From positions 62,001 through 126,000 of the forward strand of contig NZ_MDDR01000039.1 in NCBI RefSeq assembly GCF_001870435.1: 64,000 nt of DNA. The letters run 5' to 3'. Positions 25,317 through 32,871 of the stretch are shown here, in pieces. Positions within the stretch are counted from its first letter, which is position 1; every line of letters starts with the position of its first letter. The notes under the pieces are model-generated. The model was not told the DNA's origin. It saw only the letters and a program-made list of their open reading frames with translations, and did not search any database. This DNA comes from Pseudomonas costantinii. GTDB taxonomy: Bacteria > Pseudomonadota > Gammaproteobacteria > Pseudomonadales > Pseudomonadaceae. A program made the position numbers and the translations under genes.

Positions 25317-25568
25317 GTGGCAAAGTCTTCTTCCGCAGCAACCACCCCGCCTGATGCCTATGAACGTCTCGCCCTTCGTGTGCAGAAAATCATCAACTCG
25401 ACCAACGCCCAGAAAGCCAAGGCAGCCTTGATCTTCCGCCTGCCGGATGAGCCAGAGGATGAATGGGAGCGTCTGCTGGAAGAGATTGCGGAGAACGACA
25501 ACGTCACCCTCGCCTATCGGGATGATGGCGGCGTGCAGATTTTCTGGGTTGTACCGAAGGAAGATTGA
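25317..25568 (+). CDS. Small conserved protein under a LexA box
   Basis: This is an 83-residue acidic soluble protein of unknown function. An N-terminal Ser/Ala-rich tail (VAKSSSAATTPPDAYERLAL) precedes a helical core (RVQKIINSTNAQKAKAALIF) and a C-terminal part with DEWERLLEEIAEND and YRDDGGVQIFWVVPKED. I chose GTG 25317 because AAGGAA precedes it and the LexA box would otherwise lie inside the gene. It is 4 bases ahead of the endonuclease I gene, so the two are one operon. A DNA-damage role is inferred from the box only. Confidence 0.75.
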   Translation: MAKSSSAATTPPDAYERLALRVQKIINSTNAQKAKAALIFRLPDEPEDEWERLLEEIAENDNVTLAYRDDGGVQIFWVVPKED

Positions 25569-25572
25569 TTTA

Positions 25573-26262
25573 ATGAGTGCCCGTTTTATTGCTGTGTCTT
25601 GCCTGCTCTTCGCCGTCACCGCCCATGCCCAAGCGCCCCGAACATTCAGCGAAGCCAAGAAAATTGCCTGGAAGCTCTACGCCCCGCAATCCACCGAGTT
25701 CTATTGCGGCTGCAAATACACCGGTAACCGTGTGGACCTGAAAGCCTGTGGCTACGTCCCACGCAAAAATGCCAACCGAGCCGCACGTATCGAGTGGGAA
25801 CATATCGTTCCGGCCTGGCAAATCGGGCATCAACGCCAATGCTGGCAGGATGGCGGGCGCAAGAACTGCACGCGTCATGATGACGTGTTCAAGCGCGCCG
25901 AGGCGGACTTGCACAACCTGGTCCCCAGTATTGGCGAGGTCAATGGCGACCGTAACAACTTCAGTTTTGGCTGGCTGCCGGTGCAAAGTGGGCAGTACGG
26001 TTCATGCCTGACCCAAGTGGACTTCAAGACCAAAAAGGTCATGCCACGCCCGTCCATTCGCGGCATGATTGCCCGCACGTATTTTTATATGAGCAAGCAA
26101 TACGGCTTGCGCCTGTCAAAACAGGACCGCCAATTGTACGAAGCCTGGAACAAGACCTACCCGGTGCAAAGCTGGGAGCGCCAGCGCAACCAGACCGTGG
26201 CCTGTGTGATGGGCCGCGGCAACGAGTTTGTCGGCCCGGTGAACCTGAAAGCCTGCGGTTGA
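25573..26262 (+). CDS. endA: Endonuclease I, secreted or periplasmic
   Basis: This is a 229-residue non-specific DNase. A signal peptide (1-20, ending AHAQA) sends it to the periplasm. The catalytic beta-beta-alpha metal motif is RIEWEHIVPAWQIG with His77, and NGDRNNFSF supplies the metal and general residues. Eight cysteines (such as FYCGCKYTG, QCWQDGG) suggest disulfides, as in Vibrio Vvn/Dns. It starts 4 bases after the LexA-box gene, which would place it under SOS control. Possible uses are DNA scavenging or trimming of extracellular DNA. Confidence 0.9.
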   Translation: MSARFIAVSCLLFAVTAHAQAPRTFSEAKKIAWKLYAPQSTEFYCGCKYTGNRVDLKACGYVPRKNANRAARIEWEHIVPAWQIGHQRQCWQDGGRKNCTRHDDVFKRAEADLHNLVPSIGEVNGDRNNFSFGWLPVQSGQYGSCLTQVDFKTKKVMPRPSIRGMIARTYFYMSKQYGLRLSKQDRQLYEAWNKTYPVQSWERQRNQTVACVMGRGNEFVGPVNLKACG

Positions 26263-26265
26263 GAG

Positions 26266-26284
26266 TGGGCGGGACTCCCGCCCA
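26266..26284. terminator. Hairpin between convergent endA and SPOR lipoprotein genes
   Basis: A TGGGCGG/CCGCCCA stem with a 5-base loop starts 3 bases after the endA stop. There is no U-tract on either strand, so it may only protect the 3' end. Confidence 0.35.
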
Positions 26285-26293
26285 ACCTGCCGG

Positions 26294-26674
26294 TTACTGC
26301 GCAGCCTTGTGCTCAACGACCTGCGACTCGGTGTCGTTTTTCTTGGCGCGGGCCATTTTTTCGTTCAACTGTACCTGCTTGGCTTCGGCTTCAGCCTTAC
26401 TGGCGAACGGCCCCAGAAACACCTCGTCCTTACCGTCAACCTTCGCAATATAAAAATTGAAACCATGCTCCAACAACCAAGCGGTCAGGTCGGTGATCGC
26501 CTGTAGCTTGTGGTCCGGGGGGCCGACCCATACATCCCACTCTTGTGCGGCAATCGTACCGGTTTGTGGCTGGCTTTCAGTCACGGCAGGCTTGGCCTTA
26601 GGGGTATCGACACTTTTACCTTCACCGCAACCGGCCAATGCCAACACCGCAATTGCCATCGCTACTTTACGCAC
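26294..26674 (-). CDS. SPOR-domain lipoprotein
   Basis: This is a 126-residue lipoprotein. It starts with GTG 26674, preceded by AAAGGAG, and has the lipobox VLALAGCGEG (lipid Cys near residue 16). A linker rich in Pro, Lys and Thr follows, then a C-terminal SPOR domain with the typical WDVWVGPPDHKLQAITDLTA and FNFYIAKVDGKDEVFLGPFA. SPOR domains bind denuded peptidoglycan at division sites. The role of this copy is unknown. Confidence 0.85.
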   Translation of the reverse strand: MRKVAMAIAVLALAGCGEGKSVDTPKAKPAVTESQPQTGTIAAQEWDVWVGPPDHKLQAITDLTAWLLEHGFNFYIAKVDGKDEVFLGPFASKAEAEAKQVQLNEKMARAKKNDTESQVVEHKAAQ

Positions 26675-26907
26675 TGCCCTGCTCCTTTGAGGATAAAGAG
26701 GCAACTTTATCATTCACTGTCTATTCTGGCCGTCATAAACGTTGGCTTAAACAATGCGAATGATGTACCGCAGACCTGTATGATGACGCCATGGGAATTA
26801 ATGTCGCCTCTATGCGTCCTAAAAGAGGCAGTCACAGGGAAGCGCTTAGCAGTAAGCTACACACATCCGACATCTGCCCTGTCTGAAACATGTGTCCTTA
26901 AAAGTAA

Positions 26908-26917
26908 TCAAGGAGAA
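26908..26917 (+). promoter_or_regulatory. RsmA/RsmE-type site over the rsmE ribosome binding site
   Basis: TCAAGGAGAA contains the CANGGA core, and the GGAG is also the Shine-Dalgarno sequence of rsmE. It fits 9 of 10 positions of the CsrA/Rsm consensus. Negative autoregulation of RsmE is reported for the P. fluorescens group, so this site is a likely means. Confidence 0.55.
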
Positions 26918-26921
26918 GTCC

Positions 26922-27116
26922 ATGCTTATACTCACCCGCAAAGTCGGTGAAAGCATAAACATCGGTGATGACATCACAATCACCATCCTGGGCGTTAGCG
27001 GCCAGCAAGTACGAATCGGCATCAACGCACCCAAGGACGTTGCCGTGCATCGCGAGGAAATCTACCAGCGCATCCAGGCGGGCCTGACTGCTCCGGACAA
27101 AAATCAGACGCCTTGA
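26922..27116 (+). CDS. rsmE: RsmE, CsrA-family translational regulator
   Basis: This is a 64-residue RNA-binding dimer that blocks ribosome access at GGA motifs and is titrated by the Gac-controlled small RNAs RsmX/Y/Z. The sequence (MLILTRKVGESINIGDDITI, then VRIGINAPKDVAVHREEIYQ, ending RIQAGLTAPDKNQTP) matches the RsmE rather than the RsmA type, as I recall from the P. fluorescens protein. Arg and Glu of VAVHREEIYQ form the RNA pocket. It is a single gene with AAGGAG upstream. Confidence 0.95.
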   Translation: MLILTRKVGESINIGDDITITILGVSGQQVRIGINAPKDVAVHREEIYQRIQAGLTAPDKNQTP

Positions 27117-27319
27117 AGCGCCCTCAGTAGCCAGCCCTTTCGTTCACTGTAACGGCTGGCGAAAACCCTCTCGGCCTGTCCGCGCTTTCTTCCGTGTTCA
27201 GGGCACCTTCATCTTCGCTGCAAGATGAAACTGTCTTATCGCCTGGAACTTGCTGTGCAATTCGCAGCCGAATCTCCTGACCACTATCCTGCTATCCGAG
27301 TGTCTTCAGGAGCACGTCG

Positions 27320-27583
27320 ATGAAACCCACTGCAACGCAGCCACTTGTTTCCAGATCCTGGACGATCGCCCTGCTGATAGGGCTGGCCTTTGTGGCACTG
27401 GAATATGGTCTGAGATTCGAAATTGAAGGTGTCAGCAACACCACTAACCGCTCACGGCTGGACTTGGCGCTGTTCCTGTGTGGCTACCTTTTTGCGTTCT
27501 GCGTCAAGCCGATCCAAAAGGCCGTTCTGCGCAAACTGTGTCAACGCGCCGCTCACCGCACACACCAGAAAGCTGCACGCTGA
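27320..27583 (+). CDS. Small membrane protein of unknown function
   Basis: This is an 87-residue protein with two likely membrane helices (about 15-32, TIALLIGLAFVALEYGL, and about 53-68, LALFLCGYLFAFCV) and a basic tail (RKLCQRAAHRTHQKAAR). The ATG follows CAGGAGCACGTCG. I do not recognise a family. It is convergent with the HAD gene 17 bases away. The region 27117-27319 upstream has no gene. It has a weak GCCAGCC/GGCTGGC hairpin just after rsmE. Confidence 0.6.
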   Translation: MKPTATQPLVSRSWTIALLIGLAFVALEYGLRFEIEGVSNTTNRSRLDLALFLCGYLFAFCVKPIQKAVLRKLCQRAAHRTHQKAAR

Positions 27584-27600
27584 CGTCTCACTTCTCGTTA

Positions 27601-28278
27601 TCAGGCCACAGAATTCAACAACCGCAACAAACCGTCACCATCGCGCTGGACACACACCTGCGCATACCCGTCAATCGAAGCATGTGCCGTCACCATGGGC
27701 GTCAAATGCGTCGAGGTCACGACCATCACAGCCGCCCCCGCCGCCTCGCCCGCTCGAATGCCCACCGTCGCATCCTCGAACACCAAACAGTCCCGCACCG
27801 GCACGCCCAAACGCTGCGCACCGAGTACATAACAGGCCGGGTCAGGCTTGCCGTTGGCAACATCCTCGGCGGTCACCAGCACCGCTGGCGGAGCAATGCC
27901 CGCCGCTTGCAGGCGGCGCAATGCCAGCGCTTTGGGAGCAGATGTAACCAGTGCCCATTGATCGCCAGGCAGACTATTTAGAAACTCGACAGCGCCAGGA
28001 ATCGCCACCACGCCTTCAACATCGTTGATTTCCGCCTCGGTGATCCACCGCGCTTCAACTTCAGGGTCTACACCTGGCAAAGCCTGACGAGTAATGGTGT
28101 CAATGGCCCGGGCGCCATGAATGGTGCTCAAAAAGGCCTCCACATCCAGGCCGTGGCGCTCAGCCCAGATGCTCCAAACGCGCTCGGCGGCAGCAATGGA
28201 GTTGAGCAAAGTCCCATCCATATCGAACAGGAAGGCACGGTAACGCTGGGTAAATACAGTTGAACCAGAGACGGACAC
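27601..28278 (-). CDS. HAD-superfamily phosphatase (beta-phosphoglucomutase-like)
   Basis: This is a 225-residue soluble enzyme. Motif I is FLFDMDGTLLNS (Asp19, Asp21), motif II is VTSAPKALA, motif III is the Lys in NGKPDPACY, and motif IV is VFEDATVGIRAG. The helical cap lies between motifs I and II (about 30-90), the subfamily IA layout of sugar phosphatases. The substrate cannot be assigned. An alternative is a 2-deoxyglucose-6-phosphate-type phosphatase. Confidence 0.85.
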   Translation of the reverse strand: MSVSGSTVFTQRYRAFLFDMDGTLLNSIAAAERVWSIWAERHGLDVEAFLSTIHGARAIDTITRQALPGVDPEVEARWITEAEINDVEGVVAIPGAVEFLNSLPGDQWALVTSAPKALALRRLQAAGIAPPAVLVTAEDVANGKPDPACYVLGAQRLGVPVRDCLVFEDATVGIRAGEAAGAAVMVVTSTHLTPMVTAHASIDGYAQVCVQRDGDGLLRLLNSVA

Positions 28279-28496
28279 TGCTTGGCTTCCTTTTATTCGG
28301 TAACAAATTCTGACTCCGATGCAATCTACGGATCACTCCAACACTTGTAAACGCCAGGGACGCATACCCTCGCGATTGCATTACACGCTTGTAATGAAGC
28401 TGTAAGTCTTGTCAGCACCCTCACTTCATACAGTTGAGTCGTCAGCCACCTACACCGGTTGACGTCACTTCCTACTGATGAAAAAGGGTCCACACC

Positions 28497-29267
28497 ATGA
28501 AACCTGCAAACACACTCTGCCTGATTGCCGCCAGCCTGTTGATGCTGGGTACCAGCACTGTCATGGCCAGCACTGTCGCACCGGTCAAAGCCAACAATGT
28601 GGTGCTGGTACACGGTTCCTGGGCAGACGGCTCAAGCTGGTCCGAGGTAATCACCCGCCTCCAGGCCGCCGGCCTGCACGTCACCGCCGTGCAAAACCCA
28701 CTGACCTCAGTCGCCGATGACGTCGCCGCCACCAATCGCGTACTGGATCAACAGGACGGCCCTACCGTGCTGGTCGGCCATTCCTACGCCGGCACCGTAG
28801 TCAGCGATGCCGGGGTTAACCCGAAAGTGAGTTCCCTGGTGTACGTGGCCGCCCGCGCACCGGACGCCAATGAGGACTTCGTCGCCCTCTCCGCCAAGTA
28901 CCCGACCATGCCGGTACGTGCAGGCGTGGAAGATCACGACGGTTACCTCACCCTGAACCAGGATGCCTTCTTGAAGTACTTCGCCGCCGATGTGCCGCGC
29001 GCCAAGGCCCTGGAGCTGTTCGCCGTACAACAACCGATCACCAAAAGCCTGTTCAGCGGCCGCACGGTGAATGCCGCCTGGCATACCAAACATTCCTGGT
29101 ACGCCGTGTCGAGTAATGACCAGACCATCAGCCCGGACCTGGAACGCTTTCTCGCCAAACGCATGAACGCCACCACCATCGAATTGCCTTCGAGCCACCT
29201 GTCGCTGGTGTCCCACGCCAAGGAAATCACCGACCTGATCCTCGAAGCGTCCGGCCGCCAGCCTTAA
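28497..29267 (+). CDS. Secreted alpha/beta hydrolase
   Basis: This is a 256-residue protein with an N-terminal signal sequence (1-24, LCLIAASLLMLGTSTVMAST) and an alpha/beta hydrolase fold. The nucleophile elbow VLVGHSYAGTVVSD places the catalytic serine at residue 96. VVLVHGSWADGSSWSEV is the oxyanion region, and SSHLSLVSHA near the C-terminus supplies the histidine. It resembles EstC/salicylate-esterase-like proteins. The substrate is unknown. It is cotranscribed with no obvious partner. Confidence 0.85.
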   Translation: MKPANTLCLIAASLLMLGTSTVMASTVAPVKANNVVLVHGSWADGSSWSEVITRLQAAGLHVTAVQNPLTSVADDVAATNRVLDQQDGPTVLVGHSYAGTVVSDAGVNPKVSSLVYVAARAPDANEDFVALSAKYPTMPVRAGVEDHDGYLTLNQDAFLKYFAADVPRAKALELFAVQQPITKSLFSGRTVNAAWHTKHSWYAVSSNDQTISPDLERFLAKRMNATTIELPSSHLSLVSHAKEITDLILEASGRQP

Positions 29268-29378
29268 ACCGTGAATGACGAACTTGTCATGATCCTGTTG
29301 GCTGGCTGTTCGGGGCGTCTGGTTACTGTGAACTCACTGCCAAAACCTGGCAGCCAACCGTTAAAGAGAGATACCACC

Positions 29379-29639
29379 ATGAAACTGTTTATCCTCGGTT
29401 TTACTGCTTTGCTGGCTACCGGTTCGGCGTTTGCCGCCGACACCACCCCAACCACGAACGTCATCCACGACAAAGTCGGCTTCTTCGTTCACCTGGATGT
29501 CGACAAAGTACTGTCGAGCACCGACACCTACGGCCAGTGCGGCATTGTCCCTGCCCGTCTCGACTACCTGGACCATCAGGGCCGTGAACATGTAATGGAT
29601 TACCAGGTCCAGGCCATGGGTTGCGCCAGTGACAACTGA
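29379..29639 (+). CDS. DUF2790 small secreted protein
   Basis: This 86-residue protein has a signal peptide (1-20, ending AFAAD). The mature part carries the DUF2790 signature: VGFFVHLDVDKVLSSTDT, QCGIVPARLDYLDHQGREHV and YQVQAMGC. Two cysteines probably form a disulfide. The ATG is preceded by AGAGAG. It lies 42 bases before the copper-type two-component pair. I recall DUF2790 genes beside such pairs in other Pseudomonas. Function unknown. Confidence 0.85.
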   Translation: MKLFILGFTALLATGSAFAADTTPTTNVIHDKVGFFVHLDVDKVLSSTDTYGQCGIVPARLDYLDHQGREHVMDYQVQAMGCASDN

Positions 29640-29681
29640 TCGAACTACACTTGCGCCACGCATTGACCCAGGGCACTTCCC

Positions 29682-30353
29682 ATGAACATCCTCGTAGTCG
29701 AAGACGAACCCAAGGCCGGCAATTACCTGCTCAACGGCCTTCAGGAATTGGGCTACTCCGTAAGCCTCGCCCGTGACGGCGTGGACGGTTTACACCAGGC
29801 GCTGGAAACGCAGTTCGACGTGATCGTGCTGGATGTGATGATGCCGAAAATGGATGGTTGGGAAGTGCTGCGGCGCCTACGCAAAGAGGCGGACACGCCG
29901 GTACTGTTTCTCACCGCCCGCGATGACATTGCCGATCGCATCAAGGGCCTGGAACTGGGCGCAGATGATTACCTGATCAAGCCCTTCTCCTTCGCCGAAC
30001 TGGTAGCGCGCCTGCGAACCCTGACCCGCCGCGGCCCGAGCCGGGAAGAAGAGCACTTGCAGATCGCCGACTTGCAAATCGACGTGTTGAAGCGCCGCGT
30101 CACCCGCTCCGGGACACGCATCACCCTGACCAACAAGGAGTTTGCCCTGCTGCACCTGTTCGCGACGCATCAGGACCAGGTGCTGTCACGCTCAATGATT
30201 GCTTCACGGGTCTGGGACATGAATTTCGACAGTGATACCAATGTGGTGGACGTCGCCGTGCGACGCCTACGCCTGAAAATCGACGACCCGTTCCAACTCA
30301 AGTTGATTCACAGCGTGCGGGGCATTGGCTACCGCTTCGATACCCAACCATGA
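29682..30353 (+). CDS. Heavy-metal-type response regulator (CopR/CzcR-like)
   Basis: This is a 223-residue OmpR-family regulator. The acidic pocket is VVEDEPKAGNYL, the phosphorylated Asp51 is in VIVLDVMMPKMDGW, and the Lys is in YLIKPFSFAELVARL. The winged-helix domain ends TNVVDVAVRRLRLKID and VRGIGYRFDTQP. The sequence type is that of copper or heavy-metal regulators in Pseudomonas, and the exact metal is not decidable. It overlaps the kinase gene by ATGA. Confidence 0.9.
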   Translation: MNILVVEDEPKAGNYLLNGLQELGYSVSLARDGVDGLHQALETQFDVIVLDVMMPKMDGWEVLRRLRKEADTPVLFLTARDDIADRIKGLELGADDYLIKPFSFAELVARLRTLTRRGPSREEEHLQIADLQIDVLKRRVTRSGTRITLTNKEFALLHLFATHQDQVLSRSMIASRVWDMNFDSDTNVVDVAVRRLRLKIDDPFQLKLIHSVRGIGYRFDTQP

Positions 30354-31750
30354 ACACTCTCCGCCACTACTCGCTGACTATGCGCCTGGCGTTGATCTTC
30401 GCCTTGCTCGCCTTCGCCCTGCTGGCAACCCTGGGGGTGGCGCTATACCGCGAGCTGGAGCGGGAACTGATCATGCGTGACGACGCCGCCTTGATCTACC
30501 GCGTAGACCAACTACGCAACCTGCTGAACGACAGCAACACACTAGACCTAATCAAGACCAAGCCGGAGCTATTCCAGAATATGCTGGGCAACCGCGAGTC
30601 GGTGCTGAGCATCACAGCACCCGGGCAGAAGCCGTTGCTGGAGGTCAACCCGGGCAATATCGACATGCCATCCGTGCCCCCTGTTCCAAAGGGACACGAG
30701 CTGGAATTTACCGACGTTCACCATTTGCCGGGCGTGAATGGCGTACCGTTCGCCGTCGTGGCCGCCTCCATCGACTCCGGCGACCTGGGCCGCCTGCAAG
30801 TCACCACCGGACGCCTGATGACCGAGCGCACCGCCGTGCTCGCCAGCTACCGGTTGAGCGTCTATATCCTGGCGAGTATCGCTGCGGCCATCTTGGCGCT
30901 GGTGGGCTACCTGCTGGTGCATCGCGGCCTGCTACCCCTGCGACGCCTGGCCCGGCATACCCAGGGCATCGGCGTCGGCAACCTCGCCGCACGCCTCGAC
31001 AGCCAAGGCTCACCGAAAGAACTGGTGCCGATGATCGACGCCTTCAACACAATGCTTGAGCGCCTGGACAAGGGCTTTGTGCAACTGGGTCAGGTGTCCA
31101 CCGACATGGCCCACGAACTGCGAACACCGATCAACAACCTGCTGGGTGAAACCCAGGTTGCCCTACAACAAAGCCGCAGCATCGAGAGTTACCAGCAATT
31201 GCTGGCGTCCAATGTCGAAGAACTTGAACGCCTGGCACGGATGCTCGACAACATGCTGTTCCTCGCCCGCACCGACCCATCCATTGCCCTGCGCCAACGC
31301 CAGGAACTGAGCGCAGCGGATGAAGTGGAGCGCATGGCTGACTACTTCGAAGGGTTGGCGAGTGATGTGGACGTCAGCATTCTCGCGCAAGGTGACGGTG
31401 TGATCTGGGCTGAACCGATGTTGCTGCGCCGGGCGCTGGCGAATCTGTGCGCCAATGCCATCAAATATGCTGCGCCGAATTCCGAACTGTTGATTCAGGC
31501 GGTTCCAAATGCCAACGGCATCAGCCTGAGCGTCAGCAACCTCGGTGAAACTATCTTGCCCGAGCATTTGCCCAGGCTGTTCGAACGGTTTTACCGGGTG
31601 GATGAGTCGCGGGAACGTTCGGCCCAGTCCAATGGACTGGGCTTGTCGATTGTGGCGACCATCATGCAGTTGCATAACGGTCGTTACAGCGTCACCAGTG
31701 AGGAGGGAGTGACCTGTTTTGAGCTGTTCTTTCCACGACGGGAGGACTGA
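30350..31750 (+). CDS. Heavy-metal-type sensor histidine kinase (CopS/IrlS-like)
   Basis: This is a 466-residue inner-membrane kinase. TM1 is at about residues 12-31 (LALIFALLAFALLATLGVAL), a periplasmic sensor region follows to about 160, TM2 is about 168-190 and then HAMP. The phosphoacceptor motif is STDMAHELRTPINNLLGETQ. The ATPase domain has the N box (LANLCANAIKYA) and G2 (GLGLSIVATIMQLHNG). The IrlS/CusS-like domain layout supports metal sensing. It is preceded by its regulator. Confidence 0.9.
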   Translation: MNTLRHYSLTMRLALIFALLAFALLATLGVALYRELERELIMRDDAALIYRVDQLRNLLNDSNTLDLIKTKPELFQNMLGNRESVLSITAPGQKPLLEVNPGNIDMPSVPPVPKGHELEFTDVHHLPGVNGVPFAVVAASIDSGDLGRLQVTTGRLMTERTAVLASYRLSVYILASIAAAILALVGYLLVHRGLLPLRRLARHTQGIGVGNLAARLDSQGSPKELVPMIDAFNTMLERLDKGFVQLGQVSTDMAHELRTPINNLLGETQVALQQSRSIESYQQLLASNVEELERLARMLDNMLFLARTDPSIALRQRQELSAADEVERMADYFEGLASDVDVSILAQGDGVIWAEPMLLRRALANLCANAIKYAAPNSELLIQAVPNANGISLSVSNLGETILPEHLPRLFERFYRVDESRERSAQSNGLGLSIVATIMQLHNGRYSVTSEEGVTCFELFFPRRED

Positions 31751-31966
31751 GAATCGCAGGCCAGAACCTTGGTGTTATTTTGCAAAAGATTTGTATGCCA
31801 CCCTTGGCCCAGACTCCTACTATTCTTTCTTCCCAAGCGCTATCTCACAGGATTTAAAACAGGTATCACGCTTTGGAGAAAAAACAGTATCGACTCAGCG
31901 GGGCTGAACACGCTGAACATCCCGGCTCAAGGTAGAGGCGGTGGAGGTAATGACGGAGGTTCTGGC

Positions 31967-32212
31967 ATGGAAAAACGCTTGGGTTTACTGGAGAGGGGGC
32001 TGGCTGAAATGAAAGAGAGGCTAATAGCAGTTTCGAGCAGGGCAGACGCCATTGAAAAGCACTCCACCACCAATGAAAAGCACTTCGCCACCAGGGCAGA
32101 CCTGGCAACCACGGAGCTGAACCTCATCAAATGGTATGTGGCCACAGCGTTCGCAATGACGGGGCTAGCTTGCGCGATCACCTTCGGCCTGACCCGGCTG
32201 TTGACCCATTAA
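31967..32212 (+). CDS. Small membrane protein with coiled coil, unknown function
   Basis: This 81-residue protein has a heptad-rich N-terminal part (MEKRLGLLERGLAEMKERLI, then SSRADAIEKHSTT) and one C-terminal membrane helix (IKWYVATAFAMTGLACAITF). GGAGG lies seven bases ahead of ATG 31967. The frame is open upstream for 66 codons, including a Gly-rich part encoded over the ribosome site, but no suitable start is seen. This coiled coil plus TM pattern is frequent in Pseudomonas accessory proteins. Its role is unknown. Confidence 0.55.
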   Translation: MEKRLGLLERGLAEMKERLIAVSSRADAIEKHSTTNEKHFATRADLATTELNLIKWYVATAFAMTGLACAITFGLTRLLTH

Positions 32213-32222
32213 GCCCGACAGG

Positions 32223-32864
32223 TCAACTGACCTGCCCACCGGTTTCCATAACATCCACGTGGGTGCGCCATGCCGACATTACCGCTACCCGCACCCCCTC
32301 AACCAGCGTCACCAACGGCATCGAAGCCTGCCCCATAACAGCCACCTGTTCCGGCAGGTTCGGTACGTGGATAAAACCACTGCGTATGGCCGTGCCGGCG
32401 AGCGCATGTTGCAACCGATAAAACACCTGATTGCACACAAACGTACCTGCCGTTTGCGAAACTGACGCGGCAATCCCCGCCTCACGCACCGCCTTGACCA
32501 TGGCCTTGATCGGTAACGTCGTAAAGTAGGCCGCCGGAGCGTCGACCACGACTGCCGTATCGATCGGTTGCTCCCCGAGATTGTCGGGGATGCGTGCATC
32601 GTTGAGGTTGATTGCCACCCGTTCAATAGAGATGTCACTACGCCCAGGCCCGAGGCCAGTGGCAATGACCATGGCCGGGCGCAGTTCGGCGATCATCTGG
32701 ATCAGGCACTCCGCCGCCGTGGCAAACGCACAGGGCAGCTGACGCGCAATAATCTGCACATCCTCACCCAGTTGCACACCATCCAACTCGCGCACAGCCT
32801 CCCAGGAGGGGTTGACCCGATCCTGATCAAAGGGCTCGAAGCCCGTCAGCAGCACAGTTTGCAT
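32223..32864 (-). CDS. pcp: Pyrrolidone-carboxylate peptidase
   Basis: This 213-residue cysteine peptidase removes N-terminal pyroglutamate (5-oxoproline) from peptides. The catalytic triad is visible at family positions: Glu81 (ISIERVAINLNDARIPDN), Cys144 (TFVCNQVFYRL) and His166 (SGFIHVPNLPEQ). It ends the operon after DUF979, 7 bases away. It would release 5-oxoproline in the cytoplasm. Confidence 0.95.
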   Translation of the reverse strand: MQTVLLTGFEPFDQDRVNPSWEAVRELDGVQLGEDVQIIARQLPCAFATAAECLIQMIAELRPAMVIATGLGPGRSDISIERVAINLNDARIPDNLGEQPIDTAVVVDAPAAYFTTLPIKAMVKAVREAGIAASVSQTAGTFVCNQVFYRLQHALAGTAIRSGFIHVPNLPEQVAVMGQASMPLVTLVEGVRVAVMSAWRTHVDVMETGGQVS

Positions 32865-32871
32865 CTTGGCC

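Noticed and set aside
25317..26262. Small ORF plus nuclease considered as a toxin-immunity or toxin-antitoxin pair
   Set aside because: The nuclease is a standard endonuclease I with its own signal peptide, common as a housekeeping gene. The small protein lacks features of a known immunity family. The LexA box explains the pair better.
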